NCBI RefSeq assembly: GCF_002970915.1
Contig: NZ_CP027190.1
Location: forward strand, 620,001 to 684,000
Reading direction: 5' to 3'
Source: Lactobacillus sp. CBA3605
GTDB lineage: Bacteria; Bacillota; Bacilli; Lactobacillales; Lactobacillaceae
Length of the DNA stretch: 64,000 bases
The first letter of the stretch is position 1, and the number at the start of each line of letters is the position of its first letter. Position numbers and translations under genes: made by a program. Of the stretch, positions 12,912 to 23,758 are shown piece after piece. The notes below the pieces were generated by a model. The model had not been told where the DNA came from. It was given only the letters and a program-made list of their open reading frames with translations, and ran no database searches.

Positions 12912-14192
12912 TTACTTCTCATTCCCTGCTTGCTTTGGCAAGACTAAGTTCATTACAATTCCTAACACCGTTGCCACTGCTAAACCACTAAATTGAAACT
13001 GGCCAATTTGTAAATAAGCATTCCCAATCCCGATAACTAAAACGGCAGAGGCAATCATTAAATTACGCTTTTGATTAAAATCAATGTGATTATCAATCAA
13101 AATCCGCATCCCACTTGACGCAATCACCCCAAATAATAAGAAACTGACTCCACCAATAACTGGTGACGGAATACTTTGAATTAACGCAGATAATTTACCA
13201 ACAAAGCTAAAGACAATCGCAAAGAATGCCGCCCCTGCTAGTACATAGATGCTGTGTACCCGGGTGATTGCCAGTACCCCAATATTTTCACCATAGGACG
13301 TCACTGGCGGTCCACCGACCAGTCCAGCAATGATTGAAGCCGTCCCGTCACCGGCTAAGGTATGGTTCAACCCAGGATCTTTAAAAAAGTTACGTTTGGT
13401 GAGCTTGTTTAAAACCATGATATGGCCCATATGTTCCGACATGGTAACAAAAGCAATTGGCGCCATACTAAAAATTGCGCCCCAATAAATTCCTGGCTGA
13501 TAGCTGATAAATGGTATTTGGAAATTAGGTAACGCAAACCACTTTGCTGCCATGACAGGCGCAAAGTTGACAATGCCAAACAGCACCGCAATCAAATAGC
13601 CCGAGACAATGCCCAACAAAATTGGCACTAAGCCCATAAATCCCCGCAAGTACATATTAAAGATAACCGTTAAAATCATCGTCAACATTGCGACTGCAAA
13701 GAACCTTAAATCATAGTTACTACCATTAATAGTCGCATCCTTAGCTGCAGTTCCCGCCAACGACAAGCCGATGACCATGACGATTGGTCCAACCACAATT
13801 GGTGGCAAGGCTTTATCAATCCAATCAGATCCAATTAAGGTGACTAACAAACTTACAATTAAGTAAACCACCCCAACGGCTATCGTTCCTTGCGCAATTG
13901 CAGGATAGCCGGCAGTTTTCATCAACGATTGCATTACCACAATGAATGAAAAGCTCGACCCCATATAGGCTGGAATTTTATGACGTGTAATCAAAATGTA
14001 CATCAAGGTTCCGACCCCAGAACTAAATAACGCAATCCCCGGGTTCAGACCCACTAAAATTGGCACTAACACTGTGGAACCAAACATCGAAAATAGATGC
14101 TGAATTGAAAGTCCCAGCCAACTACCAAACTTAGGCCGATCATGAATATCTAAGACAACATCATCATTATGAAATGCTTTTTGCTTTGCCAT
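12912..14192 (-). CDS. uraA: Uracil permease, NCS2 (nucleobase:cation symporter) family
   Basis: A 426-residue membrane protein with about twelve to fourteen helices that imports uracil with protons. The NCS2 signature is visible in the middle (AFVTMSEHMGHIMVLNKLT and the glycine-rich segment GLVGGPPVTSYGENIGVLAITRV). Family and context agree on uracil: the upstream leader has a PyrR-binding motif and upp lies just beyond. In Lactobacillus the gene is also called pyrP. Start chosen at the ATG after AGAGGGG. Confidence 0.9.
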   Translation of the reverse strand: MAKQKAFHNDDVVLDIHDRPKFGSWLGLSIQHLFSMFGSTVLVPILVGLNPGIALFSSGVGTLMYILITRHKIPAYMGSSFSFIVVMQSLMKTAGYPAIAQGTIAVGVVYLIVSLLVTLIGSDWIDKALPPIVVGPIVMVIGLSLAGTAAKDATINGSNYDLRFFAVAMLTMILTVIFNMYLRGFMGLVPILLGIVSGYLIAVLFGIVNFAPVMAAKWFALPNFQIPFISYQPGIYWGAIFSMAPIAFVTMSEHMGHIMVLNKLTKRNFFKDPGLNHTLAGDGTASIIAGLVGGPPVTSYGENIGVLAITRVHSIYVLAGAAFFAIVFSFVGKLSALIQSIPSPVIGGVSFLLFGVIASSGMRILIDNHIDFNQKRNLMIASAVLVIGIGNAYLQIGQFQFSGLAVATVLGIVMNLVLPKQAGNEK

Positions 14193-14230
14193 CGCGCACC
14201 CCTCTAAAAAAAATTTTACAAAAGAAAAGA

Positions 14231-14335
14231 CAGACCCCCACTCAAAGTGGCTGGTCTGCCTGAATAGTATCCACTCTTAGCGAGCAAATTTCCGGTCAAA
14301 TCCTTTTCAGCCTCTCTGAGCTAATTTAAAGGAAC
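14231..14335 (-). promoter_or_regulatory. PyrR-dependent attenuator upstream of uraA
   Basis: The minus strand carries CAGAGAGGCTGAAAAGG (about 14318-14302), which matches the PyrR-binding hairpin consensus of pyrimidine leaders in Bacillus and lactobacilli. It is followed by a terminator with arms CAGACC and GGTCTG (14259-14231) and a T-rich tail. By known mechanism, PyrR bound to UMP/UTP favours the terminator, so uracil import falls when pyrimidines are plentiful. Confidence 0.85.
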
Positions 14336-14392
14336 TGTTTAATTTTGATATAGTATAGGCTTTTGGGGCCTGGTTGTCAATTTTATCGTGTG

Positions 14393-14490
14393 AGATCCCC
14401 GGATAGCTTTTGAGCATTGCCTAGCCCTAGCACTATTCGGCGTTCTTCCGAATGGTGCTAGGACGTAGCCAGCGGAAAAAGCTGGGGTCC
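14393..14490. repeat. Long imperfect inverted repeat (hairpin) between uraA and upp
   Basis: The inner arms CCTAGCACTATTCGG (14426-14440) and CCGAATGGTGCTAGG (14448-14462) pair over 15 bases with one G-U. Outer segments extend it: AGCTTTT with AAAAGCT and ATCCCC with GGGGT. No T tract follows on either strand, so this is not a simple terminator. Confidence 0.7.
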
Positions 14491-14491
14491 C

Positions 14492-14550
14492 GAACACGTT
14501 TCGACTGGCAAGGTTAAGCGCGATTGGACTAAATTTGCCGAAACGTGTTC
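14492..14550. repeat. Second inverted repeat GAACACGTTTCG ... CGAAACGTGTTC
   Basis: A perfect 12-base inverted repeat at 14492-14503 and 14539-14550, with a nested GGCAA/TTGCC pair inside. The 11-base core GAACACGTTTC recurs at 61341-61351, which suggests a dispersed intergenic repeat family. Confidence 0.65.
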
Positions 14551-14581
14551 ACCAAACCTGAGGGTTGCTTCTCACTCTACT

Positions 14582-14616
14582 AAAAAGACCCCCCAGCCAT
14601 TATAGCCAGCGGGATC
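14582..14616 (-). terminator. Terminator of upp
   Basis: Minus-strand arms GATCCCGCTGGC and GCTGGGGGGTC with a short TATAAT loop are followed by TTTTT. It lies 22 bases after the upp stop. Confidence 0.85.
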
Positions 14617-14638
14617 TCCTCAATCAATTTAATTAAAT

Positions 14639-15268
14639 TTACTTCGTACCAAATAACCGATCGCCAGCATCGCCCAAACCAGGGACAATGTAACCATCTT
14701 CGTTCAAATGATCGTCTAAAGCTGCCGTATAAATATCAATATCTGGGTGAGCTTCTTGAAGGGCTTTAACCCCTTCTGGTGCTGCAACTAAACACATAAA
14801 CTTAATGTTGCTAGCGCCACGCTTCTTCAACATGTCCATCGCCATGATGGCTGAACCACCAGTAGCTAACATTGGGTCAACGACAAATAATTGACGTTGC
14901 GAAATATCAGTTGGCAACTTAACAAAGTATTCTACTGGCTTAAGTGTCTTTTCGTCGCGATACATGCCGACGTGACCAACCTTGGCTGCTGGAATCATAT
15001 TTAGGACCCCATCAACCATGCCTAACCCAGCTCGTAAGATTGGTACAATTGCAACTTTCTTACCAGCCAAAGTTTTTTGCGTCGTCTTGACAATTGGGGT
15101 TTCAATTTCAATGTCCTTCAATGGCATATCGCGTGAAACTTCATAGGCCATCAATGTCGATATTTCATTGACCATTTCCCGAAATACTTTAGTCCCGCAT
15201 TCTTTTTCCCGAATAATTGTTAACTTATGTTGAATGAGCGGATGATTCAAAACCTCAAACTTACCCAT
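14639..15268 (-). CDS. upp: Uracil phosphoribosyltransferase
   Basis: The 209-residue enzyme makes UMP from uracil and PRPP. The PRPP-binding region [16 protein letters not shown] (residues 128-143) and the uracil-binding C-terminal [11 protein letters not shown] are intact. It works with the nearby uracil permease: import followed by phosphoribosylation. It follows glyA on the same strand by about 80 bases. Length is standard. Confidence 0.97.
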   Translation of the reverse strand: MGKFEVLNHPLIQHKLTIIREKECGTKVFREMVNEISTLMAYEVSRDMPLKDIEIETPIVKTTQKTLAGKKVAIVPILRAGLGMVDGVLNMIPAAKVGHVGMYRDEKTLKPVEYFVKLPTDISQRQLFVVDPMLATGGSAIMAMDMLKKRGASNIKFMCLVAAPEGVKALQEAHPDIDIYTAALDDHLNEDGYIVPGLGDAGDRLFGTK

Positions 15269-15347
15269 GTGACGTTACACGCTCCTTAGTGATTTCTTTC
15301 TATTGTAGCTAACTTGACGGAAAAAAACCAGACCTGAACGGAATTAC

Positions 15348-16586
15348 TTAGTCAACATCAATTGGATGCTTAGCGGTTAATGCGACTGCTTGTTGCTTAA
15401 CTGCCGCTAAATTGGTCTCATCTTCAGGTGCTTGCAACACTTGTAGAATTAACTGGGCCACTTGAGCTGCCTCATCTTCATTGAAGCCACGCGTCGTAAT
15501 CGCAGGTGTTCCCAACCGAATGCCAGAAGTCTTAAAGGCCCCTAAAGTTTCATTTGGAATGGCTTCCTTATTAACCGTAATATAAACAGTGTCCAACAGA
15601 TCTTGAACTTGACGCCCATTTAAGCCAGATTTTGTAATATCTAACGTCATTAAATGATTATCAGTCCCACCAGAAATGACCCTTACTAAATCAGATTGGT
15701 TAAAGACAGCCGCCATTGCTTGCGCATTCTTAATAATCTGCTGAGCATAGATTTTAAATTCTGGTTGTAAATCTTCACCAAATGCCACGGCTTTACCCGC
15801 AATCACGTGGTCCAATGGGCCCCCTTGATTACCAGGGAAAACGGCTGAATTAATCTTTTTACCATATTCAGCTTTAGCTAGAATCATGCCGCCACGTGGG
15901 CCACGTAAGGTTTTATGCGTCGTGGTTGTAACAACATCGGCATATGGGAATGGACTTGGATGTAATCCAGCTGCCACCAAACCAGCAATATGGGCCATAT
16001 CAACCATCAACAATGCCCCAACAGCATCCGCAATTTCACGGAACTTTTCGAAATCAATCAAACGACTATAAGCCGAGGCCCCGGCGACGATTAATTTTGG
16101 TTGAAATTCCTTGGCTTGAGCCAAAATTGCGTCATAGTTCAATTCCTCAGTTTCAGGATCTAGCCCATAGCCTTCGAAGTCATAGAGTTTACCGGAGAAG
16201 TTGACACTTGACCCGTGGGTTAAATGACCACCAGCATCTAGAGACATCCCCATGACGCGATCACCAGGTTGAATTAAGGCCATGTAAGCAGCTGCATTCG
16301 CTTGCGAACCGGAGTGCGGTTGAACATTAGCATATTCAGCCCCAAATAACTGCTTGGCGCGTTCAATGGCTAAGGTTTCAACTTGGTCAATAAACTCATT
16401 GCCCCCATAAAACCGATGCCCAGGATAACCTTCTGAATACTTATTCGTCAAAACACTGCCTTGAGCAGCCCGCACACCTTTGGAGACGATGTTTTCTGAA
16501 GCAATCAACTCAATATTATGTTGCTGCCGTGCTTGTTCCTGCTTAATTGCCGTCCAAACTGCTGGATCTTGTTCTTGGTAATTCAT
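15348..16586 (-). CDS. glyA: Serine hydroxymethyltransferase
   Basis: The 412-residue PLP enzyme interconverts serine and glycine and supplies methylene-tetrahydrofolate for thymidylate and purine synthesis. The PLP lysine is Lys225 in [15 protein letters not shown]. The N-terminal [12 protein letters not shown] and QPHSGSQAN segments are typical. A consensus GGAGG lies just before the ATG. It is placed in the conserved prfA-prmC-sua5-glyA-upp order of lactobacilli and bacilli. Confidence 0.98.
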   Translation of the reverse strand: MNYQEQDPAVWTAIKQEQARQQHNIELIASENIVSKGVRAAQGSVLTNKYSEGYPGHRFYGGNEFIDQVETLAIERAKQLFGAEYANVQPHSGSQANAAAYMALIQPGDRVMGMSLDAGGHLTHGSSVNFSGKLYDFEGYGLDPETEELNYDAILAQAKEFQPKLIVAGASAYSRLIDFEKFREIADAVGALLMVDMAHIAGLVAAGLHPSPFPYADVVTTTTHKTLRGPRGGMILAKAEYGKKINSAVFPGNQGGPLDHVIAGKAVAFGEDLQPEFKIYAQQIIKNAQAMAAVFNQSDLVRVISGGTDNHLMTLDITKSGLNGRQVQDLLDTVYITVNKEAIPNETLGAFKTSGIRLGTPAITTRGFNEDEAAQVAQLILQVLQAPEDETNLAAVKQQAVALTAKHPIDVD

Positions 16587-16641
16587 GACTATTTCCTCCG
16601 TTTCGCAAGTGACAATCTTCGTGTTTTACTAACTGACGTTA

Positions 16642-17661
16642 TTATACACTAAAATGGGTCTGGCCGGCAGATTTATTTAGCCGATTCATATACGCTGCCC
16701 CTAACCCCTTATTTTCAAAGGCTTGGCACAGAATAATCTTAATATCAGTTTCAGTATCGAAGTGTCGTAAGCCGGCGAACAGCTCACGGCTTGCCGATTG
16801 AATATCATTTCCTAACGAAAATTGTTCGCAATTTGCTGGAATCTGATTGTTAGTTAAGATAACATTGGTTGCCATCACCCCAACTGATGATGATTGCCGC
16901 TGCGCCCAAGTTAAGGCTTGCGGCCAGTCAGTAACCTGATCCACAATATAGACTTGGGCATCCGGCGCATAATGTTTATATTTCATTCCTGGTGCTTTTG
17001 GCACTTCTGTCACGCCAACATGCTGTTGTTCCGTTAAGACGGGTGACCCAATGATGGCTTCAATCTCAGCTGCAGTAACCGCCCCAGGCCGTAAAATGGC
17101 CGGTTGCGTACCGGATAAATCCAATACCGTAGATTCAACGCCGACTTTAGTCGCACCATCATCTAAGATACCGGCGATTTTGCCAGCTAAATCATGATAC
17201 ACATGTTGGGCAGTCGTGGGACTCGGCTTACCAGAAGTATTTGCCGATGGCCCGACGATGGGGGTCTGTGCCGTGCGAATCAAGGCCAATGTTGCCGCAT
17301 TATTCGGATTTCTAAAAGCGGCTGTCATTAAACCACCGGTGACTTCCGGTGCCAAGGCAGCAGGCTTCAGCTTGAAGATCATGGTCAATGGACCAGGCCA
17401 AAAAGCCTTAATCAACTTTTTTGCCGCCAACGATAACGGTTGAGTAAACCGTTCCACTGTTGCCACATCCGCCACATGGACAATCAACGGATTATCACTC
17501 GGCCGGCCTTTCGCCTGGTACACTTGTTTAACTGCCGTGACATTGGTGGCATCTGCACCTAAGCCGTACACGGTTTCCGTTGGGAAAGCCACCAATTGCC
17601 CGGCTTGAATTAACTGGGCTGCTTGGGCCACGTCGGTAGGCTTAAAAATTTTTGTTTCCAT
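16642..17661 (-). CDS. sua5: L-threonylcarbamoyladenylate synthase, YrdC-Sua5 two-domain form
   Basis: A 339-residue protein. The N-terminal YrdC domain (about residues 1-200) shows LVAFPTETVYGLGADA and the KGRPSDNPLIVH nucleotide-binding segment. The C-terminal Sua5 domain (about 235-339) starts after a KYKHYAPDAQ linker. It makes threonylcarbamoyl-AMP for the t6A37 modification of ANN-decoding tRNAs. Length matches the Sua5 rather than the shorter TsaC form. In Bacillus the orthologue is ywlC, also just downstream of prmC. Confidence 0.94.
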   Translation of the reverse strand: METKIFKPTDVAQAAQLIQAGQLVAFPTETVYGLGADATNVTAVKQVYQAKGRPSDNPLIVHVADVATVERFTQPLSLAAKKLIKAFWPGPLTMIFKLKPAALAPEVTGGLMTAAFRNPNNAATLALIRTAQTPIVGPSANTSGKPSPTTAQHVYHDLAGKIAGILDDGATKVGVESTVLDLSGTQPAILRPGAVTAAEIEAIIGSPVLTEQQHVGVTEVPKAPGMKYKHYAPDAQVYIVDQVTDWPQALTWAQRQSSSVGVMATNVILTNNQIPANCEQFSLGNDIQSASRELFAGLRHFDTETDIKIILCQAFENKGLGAAYMNRLNKSAGQTHFSV

Positions 17662-17685
17662 AATATATGCCGTCCTTTTCTCTCA

Positions 17686-18546
17686 TTAAGCTTGCATCAT
17701 TACACGCAACATCCGGTCATGACCGGCTAAATCTTGTCGTAGCGTGATCGCTGCGGTGGGCAAGGCCCGTTCAAATAACGCTTGTACTGCCGGGCCTTGT
17801 TGATAACCGAATTCTAAATACAACCGTCCCTGTGGTGCCAAGTGTTGGGCCACCGTTTGGGCTAACCGTTCGTAAATCGCTAACCCGGCGTGGGCCGCAA
17901 ATAACGCTTGCTGGGGTTCGTAATTTAAGACACTAGCATCCATAACCGACTGCTCTGTCGTCGCAATATATGGCGGATTGCTCACAATCACATCATATTG
18001 AATGGGTGGTAATGACGCGAACAAATCACTTTCAACCAAGTTAATCGCGAGTTTCAAGTGGGCAGCATTGGTTTTAGCTACCGTTAAAGCGGCCGCCGAA
18101 ATATCGCTCGCCGTCACTTGCCAATCCGGCTGTGATTGCTTTAAAGCCAAGGCAATAGCACCAGAACCAGTCCCAACATCCAAAAGTGTTAAATCCGACT
18201 GAGCCGCCTGATCGGTTAAAATCCAATCTACCAATTCTTCAGTTTCAACGCGTGGAATTAAAACTGCTGGCGTAACAGCCAATTCTAAGCCATAAAAAGG
18301 CGCCCGGCCGAGTACGTATTGGGCCGGTTCACCAGCAATCACCCGTTGAACCGCAGCTTGAAATGCCTGCCAGTCAGCTAAGGGTATCTGGTCACGGTAA
18401 TGAACCAACAGTTGCGTCTGATCTAAATGGGTCAATCCTAACAGTAAAAACCGGGCATTATCAGTGGGCAACTGGGCCGTTTTTAGACAAAAAGAAGCCC
18501 ATTGCTGGGCTTCAAAGTACGTTGGTTGACTGGGGGCTTTAGTCAT
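17686..18546 (-). CDS. prmC: Release factor glutamine methyltransferase PrmC
   Basis: A 286-residue SAM-dependent methyltransferase that methylates the Gln of the GGQ motif in RF1/RF2. The SAM motif [12 protein letters not shown] is at residues 122-133 and the catalytic NPPY at 190-193. An N-terminal helical domain recognises the release factor. The start overlaps the prfA stop by 8 bases, so enzyme and substrate are coupled in translation. Confidence 0.96.
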   Translation of the reverse strand: MTKAPSQPTYFEAQQWASFCLKTAQLPTDNARFLLLGLTHLDQTQLLVHYRDQIPLADWQAFQAAVQRVIAGEPAQYVLGRAPFYGLELAVTPAVLIPRVETEELVDWILTDQAAQSDLTLLDVGTGSGAIALALKQSQPDWQVTASDISAAALTVAKTNAAHLKLAINLVESDLFASLPPIQYDVIVSNPPYIATTEQSVMDASVLNYEPQQALFAAHAGLAIYERLAQTVAQHLAPQGRLYLEFGYQQGPAVQALFERALPTAAITLRQDLAGHDRMLRVMMQA

Positions 18547-19621
18547 TAGTTAATTGCTCCATCTTTTCCGTTTGATCGGCTAAGATTAATGCGTCGACCA
18601 CTTCATCCAATTCACCATTCATGACCCGATCAAGTTTATTTAAAGTTAAGCCAATGCGATGATCAGTCACGCGGTTTTGAGGGAAGTTATAAGTTCGAAT
18701 CCGTTCAGATCGATCCCCGGAACCCACGGCGGACTTCCGTTCTGCATCGTATTGGTTCTGTTCTCTAGATTGATAATAATCATAGACCCGAGCCCGCAAA
18801 ATTTCGATTGCTTTCGCCCGATTTTGTTGTTGCGACCGTTGATCTTGCATTGAAACTACGATACCCGTAGGTAAATGCGTCATCCGGACTGCTGAAGAGG
18901 TCTTATTGATATGCTGACCACCGGCACCTGATGACCGGAACACATCCACTCGAATATCTTTTTGTTCGAGCTTAATATCCACATCTTTAGCTTCCGGCAT
19001 CACGCCGACTGTCGCCGTTGAGGTATGGACCCGACCAGCCGATTCTGTCACTGGGACCCGTTGGACTCGATGCGCACCACTTTCATACTTCAGTTTCGAA
19101 TAAACTTTCTTCCCGGAAATAATTAAGACGATTTCTTTAAAACCACCCACTTCGGTTTCGTTACGATCAGCGACTTCAACACTCCAACCCTGACGTTCGG
19201 CGTATTTAGAGTACATATTAAATAAATCCGCCGCAAACAAACTCGCTTCATCACCACCAGCAGCCCCATGAATTTCCATGATAATATTCTTATCATCATT
19301 CGGGTCGGTTGGCAACATTAAGAGGGTAATCGCATGTTCCAATTGATCTTTTTCGGCATTCAAGCTCTTCAAGTCGTCTTTGACCAGCGTATTCATGTCA
19401 TCGTCCAACTTTTCACGTAACAATTCGTCATTTTCTTTAATTTGACTCGTCACATCTTTGTACTGGTTGTATTTTTCAACCGTTTCACGAATATTACCCA
19501 TTTCTTTTGACAGCTTCATGAAACGTTGGCTATCGGCAATGACTTCTGGATCACTTAACAATTCACCGAGTTCTTCATACCGATCGGCAACGGCTTGTAA
19601 TTTATCAAAAAATTTATCCAT
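18539..19621 (-). CDS. prfA: Peptide chain release factor 1
   Basis: The 360-residue RF1 terminates translation at UAA and UAG. The GGQ motif is at residues 234-236 in [14 protein letters not shown]. The codon-recognition tripeptide appears as PVT (190-192) in [14 protein letters not shown], as in many Firmicutes. It lies between tdk and prmC with a 14-base gap to tdk. Length is standard. Confidence 0.97.
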   Translation of the reverse strand: MDKFFDKLQAVADRYEELGELLSDPEVIADSQRFMKLSKEMGNIRETVEKYNQYKDVTSQIKENDELLREKLDDDMNTLVKDDLKSLNAEKDQLEHAITLLMLPTDPNDDKNIIMEIHGAAGGDEASLFAADLFNMYSKYAERQGWSVEVADRNETEVGGFKEIVLIISGKKVYSKLKYESGAHRVQRVPVTESAGRVHTSTATVGVMPEAKDVDIKLEQKDIRVDVFRSSGAGGQHINKTSSAVRMTHLPTGIVVSMQDQRSQQQNRAKAIEILRARVYDYYQSREQNQYDAERKSAVGSGDRSERIRTYNFPQNRVTDHRIGLTLNKLDRVMNGELDEVVDALILADQTEKMEQLTND

Positions 19622-19635
19622 GCTTGGTTAATTCC

Positions 19636-20214
19636 TCACTTCGTTAATTTCGGCGGACAGAAATAATGACGACGACAAACGGGATAATAGGCTTCATTAC
19701 CACCAATTTGGACCTGTTCGCCCTCGTAAACTGGTTGACCATCGTGGAAGCGCAAATTCATAATCGCCTTTTTACGACAGAACCAACAAATCGTCTTCAT
19801 CTCTTCAATCTTATCCGCATACAACAACAGGTATTTACTACCTTCAAATAATTCATTTCGAAAATCATTTTTGAGGCCAAAGGTCATGACCGGAATCTGT
19901 AACTGATCAACGACATGTGCCAGTTCAATGATGTGATGCTTTTTTAAAAATTGCGACTCATCAATGAGGACACAAGCAGCTTCCGGGTTAGTCTGTTCAA
20001 CCTTTTCAAATAAGTTCGTCTCATCAAAAATCGGAATAGCTTGTCGTTTCAAGCCAATCCGACTAGCGACGTAGCCCACGCCATCCCGATTGTCCAAACC
20101 ACTCGTCATAATAATGACTGACTTATTTTGTTCTTCATAGTTATGGGCAACTTTCAAGATTTCAATTGTTTTACCGCTATTCATCGCACCATATCGAAAA
20201 AATAACTGTGCCAA
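19636..20214 (-). CDS. tdk: Thymidine kinase
   Basis: A 192-residue type II thymidine kinase. The P-loop GAMNSGKT is at residues 9-16, followed by the DESQF segment with the catalytic Glu and a C-terminal zinc site formed by CWFC and VCRRHYFC. It phosphorylates thymidine for salvage. The start is a TTG preceded by AAAGGGGA at a longish distance. It begins the tdk-prfA-prmC-sua5-glyA-upp series, which is a likely operon or set of overlapping transcripts. Confidence 0.95.
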   Translation of the reverse strand: MAQLFFRYGAMNSGKTIEILKVAHNYEEQNKSVIIMTSGLDNRDGVGYVASRIGLKRQAIPIFDETNLFEKVEQTNPEAACVLIDESQFLKKHHIIELAHVVDQLQIPVMTFGLKNDFRNELFEGSKYLLLYADKIEEMKTICWFCRKKAIMNLRFHDGQPVYEGEQVQIGGNEAYYPVCRRHYFCPPKLTK

Positions 20215-20428
20215 GCTACTCAGTCCCCTTTTTTACACATTTCTAATTAATTATAGCTGATTTAAGGTTGAATTTCAGCAATCAGTAGCGAAAAGCCATT
20301 AATGATTTCATAAATGCGGGCCAATCCCAACAGTATCGCTTTTCTTTTAGGCGCGTTCAGTATAAAATACTTGAGAGTAGGACACACAGTTCCACTGATT
20401 TTATTAAATAGTTAGGGGCCCATATACG

Positions 20429-21775
20429 ATGTCAATTAATAGTACACTGGCAACTTGGACCGGTAAGTCTGCTTACTGGTTCCTGCACACTTTCCGCGGC
20501 GGTGGTAGTTCACTGCCTGGCAAATTAGCCTTAAAACTAGATCCAACTATTCTAAAACAACTAGCAAAAGATTACGACGTCATTGTCATCACTGGTACAA
20601 ATGGCAAAACTTTGACAACGGCACTGACGGTAAAAGTTTTGCGGGAACAATATCCTGACATTTTAACTAATCCGAGTGGGTCAAACATGAAACAAGGGAT
20701 TGTCACAACGTTTTTAACTGCACCACATGCCCACCAAAAACCGCTAGCAGTCTTAGAGGTTGATGAAGCTAACGTGATTATGGTCACTAAGTATATTACG
20801 CCAAAAGCAATCGTTTTGACGAATATCTTCCGTGATCAAATGGATCGTTATGGTGAAATCTACACCACTTATCAAAAGATTTTAGACGGCATTGCCTTGG
20901 CCCCAACGGCAACGATTATTGCCAATGGTGATTTGCCCTTATTTAACTCTAAAAAATTGCCTAACCCGGTTCTTTACTATGGCTTTGACTATCAGCCCGA
21001 TACCGACACTAAGGCGCCAGCCAATACGGATGGTTTACTATGTCCGCGTTGTCAGCATATTTTACATTACCATACCCGAACTTACAGTAATATGGGGAAG
21101 TATTTCTGCCCGCATTGTGGCTTTGAACGACCACGTTTAACTTATCGGCTCAATGCTTTAACTGCGATGACGCCAACATCTTCCGACTTTGAAATCAACG
21201 GTCAAGCCATGCATTTAAACATCGGCGGCCAATACAACATTTATAACGCCTTGGCGGCCTTTGCAATCGGCCGTTTTATGGCAGTTGCCCCCGCTAAGAT
21301 TGCGCATGCTTTAAGCGAAAACGATGAACAAGTCTTTGGCCGGCAAGAAATTTTCCACGTTGGTGATAAAGACGTCACGTTAATCTTGGTAAAGAATCCG
21401 GTTGGCTTAAACCAAGTTATCCAAATGATTAGCACTGATGATCGGCCCTTCTCATTTGCGGCCCTGTTAAATGCAAATTACGCTGACGGGATTGATACAA
21501 GCTGGATTTGGGATGGTGACTTTGAAAAGTTACCATCCATGCACGTCCCCGCTTATATCAGCGGTGGTGAACGCTACCGTGATATTACGTTCCGTTTGAA
21601 AGTCGCCGGGGTAGCACCTGAAAAGCTGACGATTATCCCAGACTTAACCAAGATGACCGCTGAAATCAAAAAATTACCCACGCAACAAGTCTACGTCGTC
21701 GCAACTTACACTGCGATGTTACAACTACGTAAACAACTGGCAAGCCAAGGGATTATCGATGGAGGGATGGTGTAA
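20429..21775 (+). CDS. murT: Lipid II isoglutaminyl synthase subunit MurT
   Basis: A 448-residue Mur ligase-like protein. The ATP-binding motif TGTNGKT is at residues 55-61, and the four-cysteine zinc ribbon C205-x2-C208 and C227-x2-C230 is typical of MurT. The C-terminal domain (DUF1727) binds GatD. With GatD it amidates the D-Glu of lipid II stem peptides to isoglutamine, which is needed for efficient cross-linking and resistance to lysozyme. It is transcribed divergently from tdk and sits 2 bases from gatD. Confidence 0.95.
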   Translation: MSINSTLATWTGKSAYWFLHTFRGGGSSLPGKLALKLDPTILKQLAKDYDVIVITGTNGKTLTTALTVKVLREQYPDILTNPSGSNMKQGIVTTFLTAPHAHQKPLAVLEVDEANVIMVTKYITPKAIVLTNIFRDQMDRYGEIYTTYQKILDGIALAPTATIIANGDLPLFNSKKLPNPVLYYGFDYQPDTDTKAPANTDGLLCPRCQHILHYHTRTYSNMGKYFCPHCGFERPRLTYRLNALTAMTPTSSDFEINGQAMHLNIGGQYNIYNALAAFAIGRFMAVAPAKIAHALSENDEQVFGRQEIFHVGDKDVTLILVKNPVGLNQVIQMISTDDRPFSFAALLNANYADGIDTSWIWDGDFEKLPSMHVPAYISGGERYRDITFRLKVAGVAPEKLTIIPDLTKMTAEIKKLPTQQVYVVATYTAMLQLRKQLASQGIIDGGMV

Positions 21776-21777
21776 TT

Positions 21778-22500
21778 ATGACGTATACTTTAAAAGCGGC
21801 CCATCTATATGGCGACCTCATGAACACGTATGGCGATATTGGCAACCTCTTAGCGATGCGCTACTATGCCAAGGCCGTCGACGCAACCATCGATGTGGAC
21901 TTAATTAGTTTAGATGACCCCTTTCCTGAAGACACTTATGACTTTGTGTTATTTGGTGGTGGTCAAGACTATGAACAGACCATTGTTTCTAAAGATTTAC
22001 AAACAAAAAAAGCTGCCTTAACAGCCTATATTGAAAACGATGGGCCTTGTCTAGCCATTTGTGGTGGGTTCCAAATGTTAGGCCATTATTATATTGGCGC
22101 CCATGGTGAAAAAATTGCTGGTATTGGTGCCTTAGATCATTACACGCTCAGCCAAGATAACAATCGGTTCATTGGCAATATCACCATTAAAAATACCGAA
22201 ACCGGACAAACTTACTATGGCTTTGAAAACCATAACGGGACTACCTTTTTAGGTCAAGGTGAACGGCCTTTAGGTCAAGTCTTACAAGGTAATGGTAATA
22301 ACGGACAAGATCAATCCGAAGGCGTCATTTACAAAAACACTTTCGGTTCTTATTTCCATGGCCCTATCTTGGCGCGGAATGAAGCCCTCGCGAAACGGAT
22401 TTTAAAATTAACCCTACAACGTAAATATCCGGCCGCTGATTTTAGCGCTTTGGATACGTTGACTGAAGATCTCACCAAAAATGTCATCATTAAACCTTAA
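21778..22500 (+). CDS. gatD: Lipid II isoglutaminyl synthase subunit GatD (glutamine amidotransferase)
   Basis: A 240-residue class I glutamine amidotransferase-like protein. The nucleophile is Cys95 in [12 protein letters not shown], and the catalytic histidine segment GSYFHGPIL is near residue 190. It releases ammonia from glutamine and passes it to MurT. A GGAGG ribosome site lies inside the end of murT. A strong terminator follows directly, so murT-gatD is a two-gene operon. Confidence 0.95.
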   Translation: MTYTLKAAHLYGDLMNTYGDIGNLLAMRYYAKAVDATIDVDLISLDDPFPEDTYDFVLFGGGQDYEQTIVSKDLQTKKAALTAYIENDGPCLAICGGFQMLGHYYIGAHGEKIAGIGALDHYTLSQDNNRFIGNITIKNTETGQTYYGFENHNGTTFLGQGERPLGQVLQGNGNNGQDQSEGVIYKNTFGSYFHGPILARNEALAKRILKLTLQRKYPAADFSALDTLTEDLTKNVIIKP

Positions 22501-22512
22501 TTAGCTTCAACC

Positions 22513-22559
22513 AAGCACTGCCGTAGCCTGTGTGACACATCTGCGGCAGTGCTTTTTTT
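22513..22559 (+). terminator. Terminator of murT-gatD
   Basis: Arms AAGCACTGCCG and CGGCAGTGCTT are followed by seven T on the plus strand. Confidence 0.92.
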
Positions 22560-22650
22560 ACACCTTTTAATACACCCCCTTAATAGATAAATTTTATTTA
22601 TGCACTTTTAGAAAGTGTTTCAGCTATTCTGATAATATCAGCTGTGGTGC

Positions 22651-22694
22651 AAAAAAAGATTGACACTCGTAATCGACGAGTATCAATCTTTTTT
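22651..22694. terminator. Bidirectional terminator between gatD and manA
   Basis: Arms AAAAAAAGATTGACACTCGT and ACGAGTATCAATCTTTTTT give T runs on both strands. It mainly serves manA on the minus strand. Confidence 0.85.
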
Positions 22695-22716
22695 ATGGTT
22701 TAAGGGGGTTAACTAA

Positions 22717-23682
22717 TTAAGCTTGTTTCCCTGGTTCAGAAGCAATCAATTGTAAATCACCCTTGATAGTCCATTGTTTAACATCAAATGGCAAGATAAA
22801 GTGGACACCCTTCTTCAAAGGATAGTCCTGACCGTCGACGGTAATACTCCCAGCACCTGCTAAGACTGAAACTAACGTATATGGGGCTTGACCACGATTA
22901 AAGGTCGCTTGACCATCCGTCAACCGCCATTGCCAAACGCCGAAGAATGGTGATTCAACGTATTTCGTGACCGTCGCATCGCCAACTTGAGTAGTGGTAA
23001 TTGCCAAATCAGGATCATGATGCGGCACGTTCGTCGTATCAATCGATTGTTGCAAGTGTAGCTCCCGCTTTTGACCAGTCGTTTGATCCACCCGATCCCA
23101 ATCATAAAGCCGATACGTTGTATCTGAACTTTGCTGCGTTTCTAAGACCATGATGCCCTTACCCACGGCATGAATCGTCCCAGATGGCACGTACAAGAAG
23201 TCCCCTGCCTTAACCGGAACCCGCCGGAACAATTTGTCCCATTCACCATTATGAATCCAGTCTGCTAATTGTTCGCGGGTCTTGGCATAATGTCCGTAGA
23301 CCATTGTCGCACCAGGTTCAGCGGCAATAACATACCAGCATTCCGTTTTACCTAATTCATGTTCATGCTTTTCCGCATAAGCATCGTCTGGATGCACTTG
23401 AACGGATAAATCTTCATTAGCATCTAAAATTTTAGTTAATAGTGGGAACACATCACCCTTAGCATTACCAAAGACGTCGCGATGTTGGGCCCATACTTGG
23501 TCCAAGGTCATCCCTTGATAAGGCCCATTTTCAACGGTTGCTGGACCATGGGGATGCGCCGAAATTGCCCAACATTCACCGGTATGGTCGCTTGGAATAT
23601 CATAACCGAAGTCGGTCTTTAATCGTTGCCCACCCCAGATTTTTTCATGAAAAACTGGTGCTAAGAAATAAGGTTCACTCAT
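22717..23682 (-). CDS. manA: Mannose-6-phosphate isomerase, class I
   Basis: The 321-residue zinc enzyme links mannose 6-phosphate and fructose 6-phosphate. Zinc ligands are recognisable in SVQVHPDDAYAEKHE, GKTECWYV and SGTIHAVG. The ATG at 23682 is preferred: GGAG lies 11 bases upstream, whereas an earlier in-frame GTG at 23694 overlaps that site. Its neighbour genes are unrelated. It allows use of mannose from PTS uptake and supply of mannose phosphates for polysaccharides. Confidence 0.94.
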   Translation of the reverse strand: MSEPYFLAPVFHEKIWGGQRLKTDFGYDIPSDHTGECWAISAHPHGPATVENGPYQGMTLDQVWAQHRDVFGNAKGDVFPLLTKILDANEDLSVQVHPDDAYAEKHEHELGKTECWYVIAAEPGATMVYGHYAKTREQLADWIHNGEWDKLFRRVPVKAGDFLYVPSGTIHAVGKGIMVLETQQSSDTTYRLYDWDRVDQTTGQKRELHLQQSIDTTNVPHHDPDLAITTTQVGDATVTKYVESPFFGVWQWRLTDGQATFNRGQAPYTLVSVLAGAGSITVDGQDYPLKKGVHFILPFDVKQWTIKGDLQLIASEPGKQA

Positions 23683-23758
23683 GACGTCACTCACTCCATT
23701 TACTTGATTTGTAATTAAAGTTTAGCATAGTTGTAAGCGGTTGTGAAACCGCTTAGCA

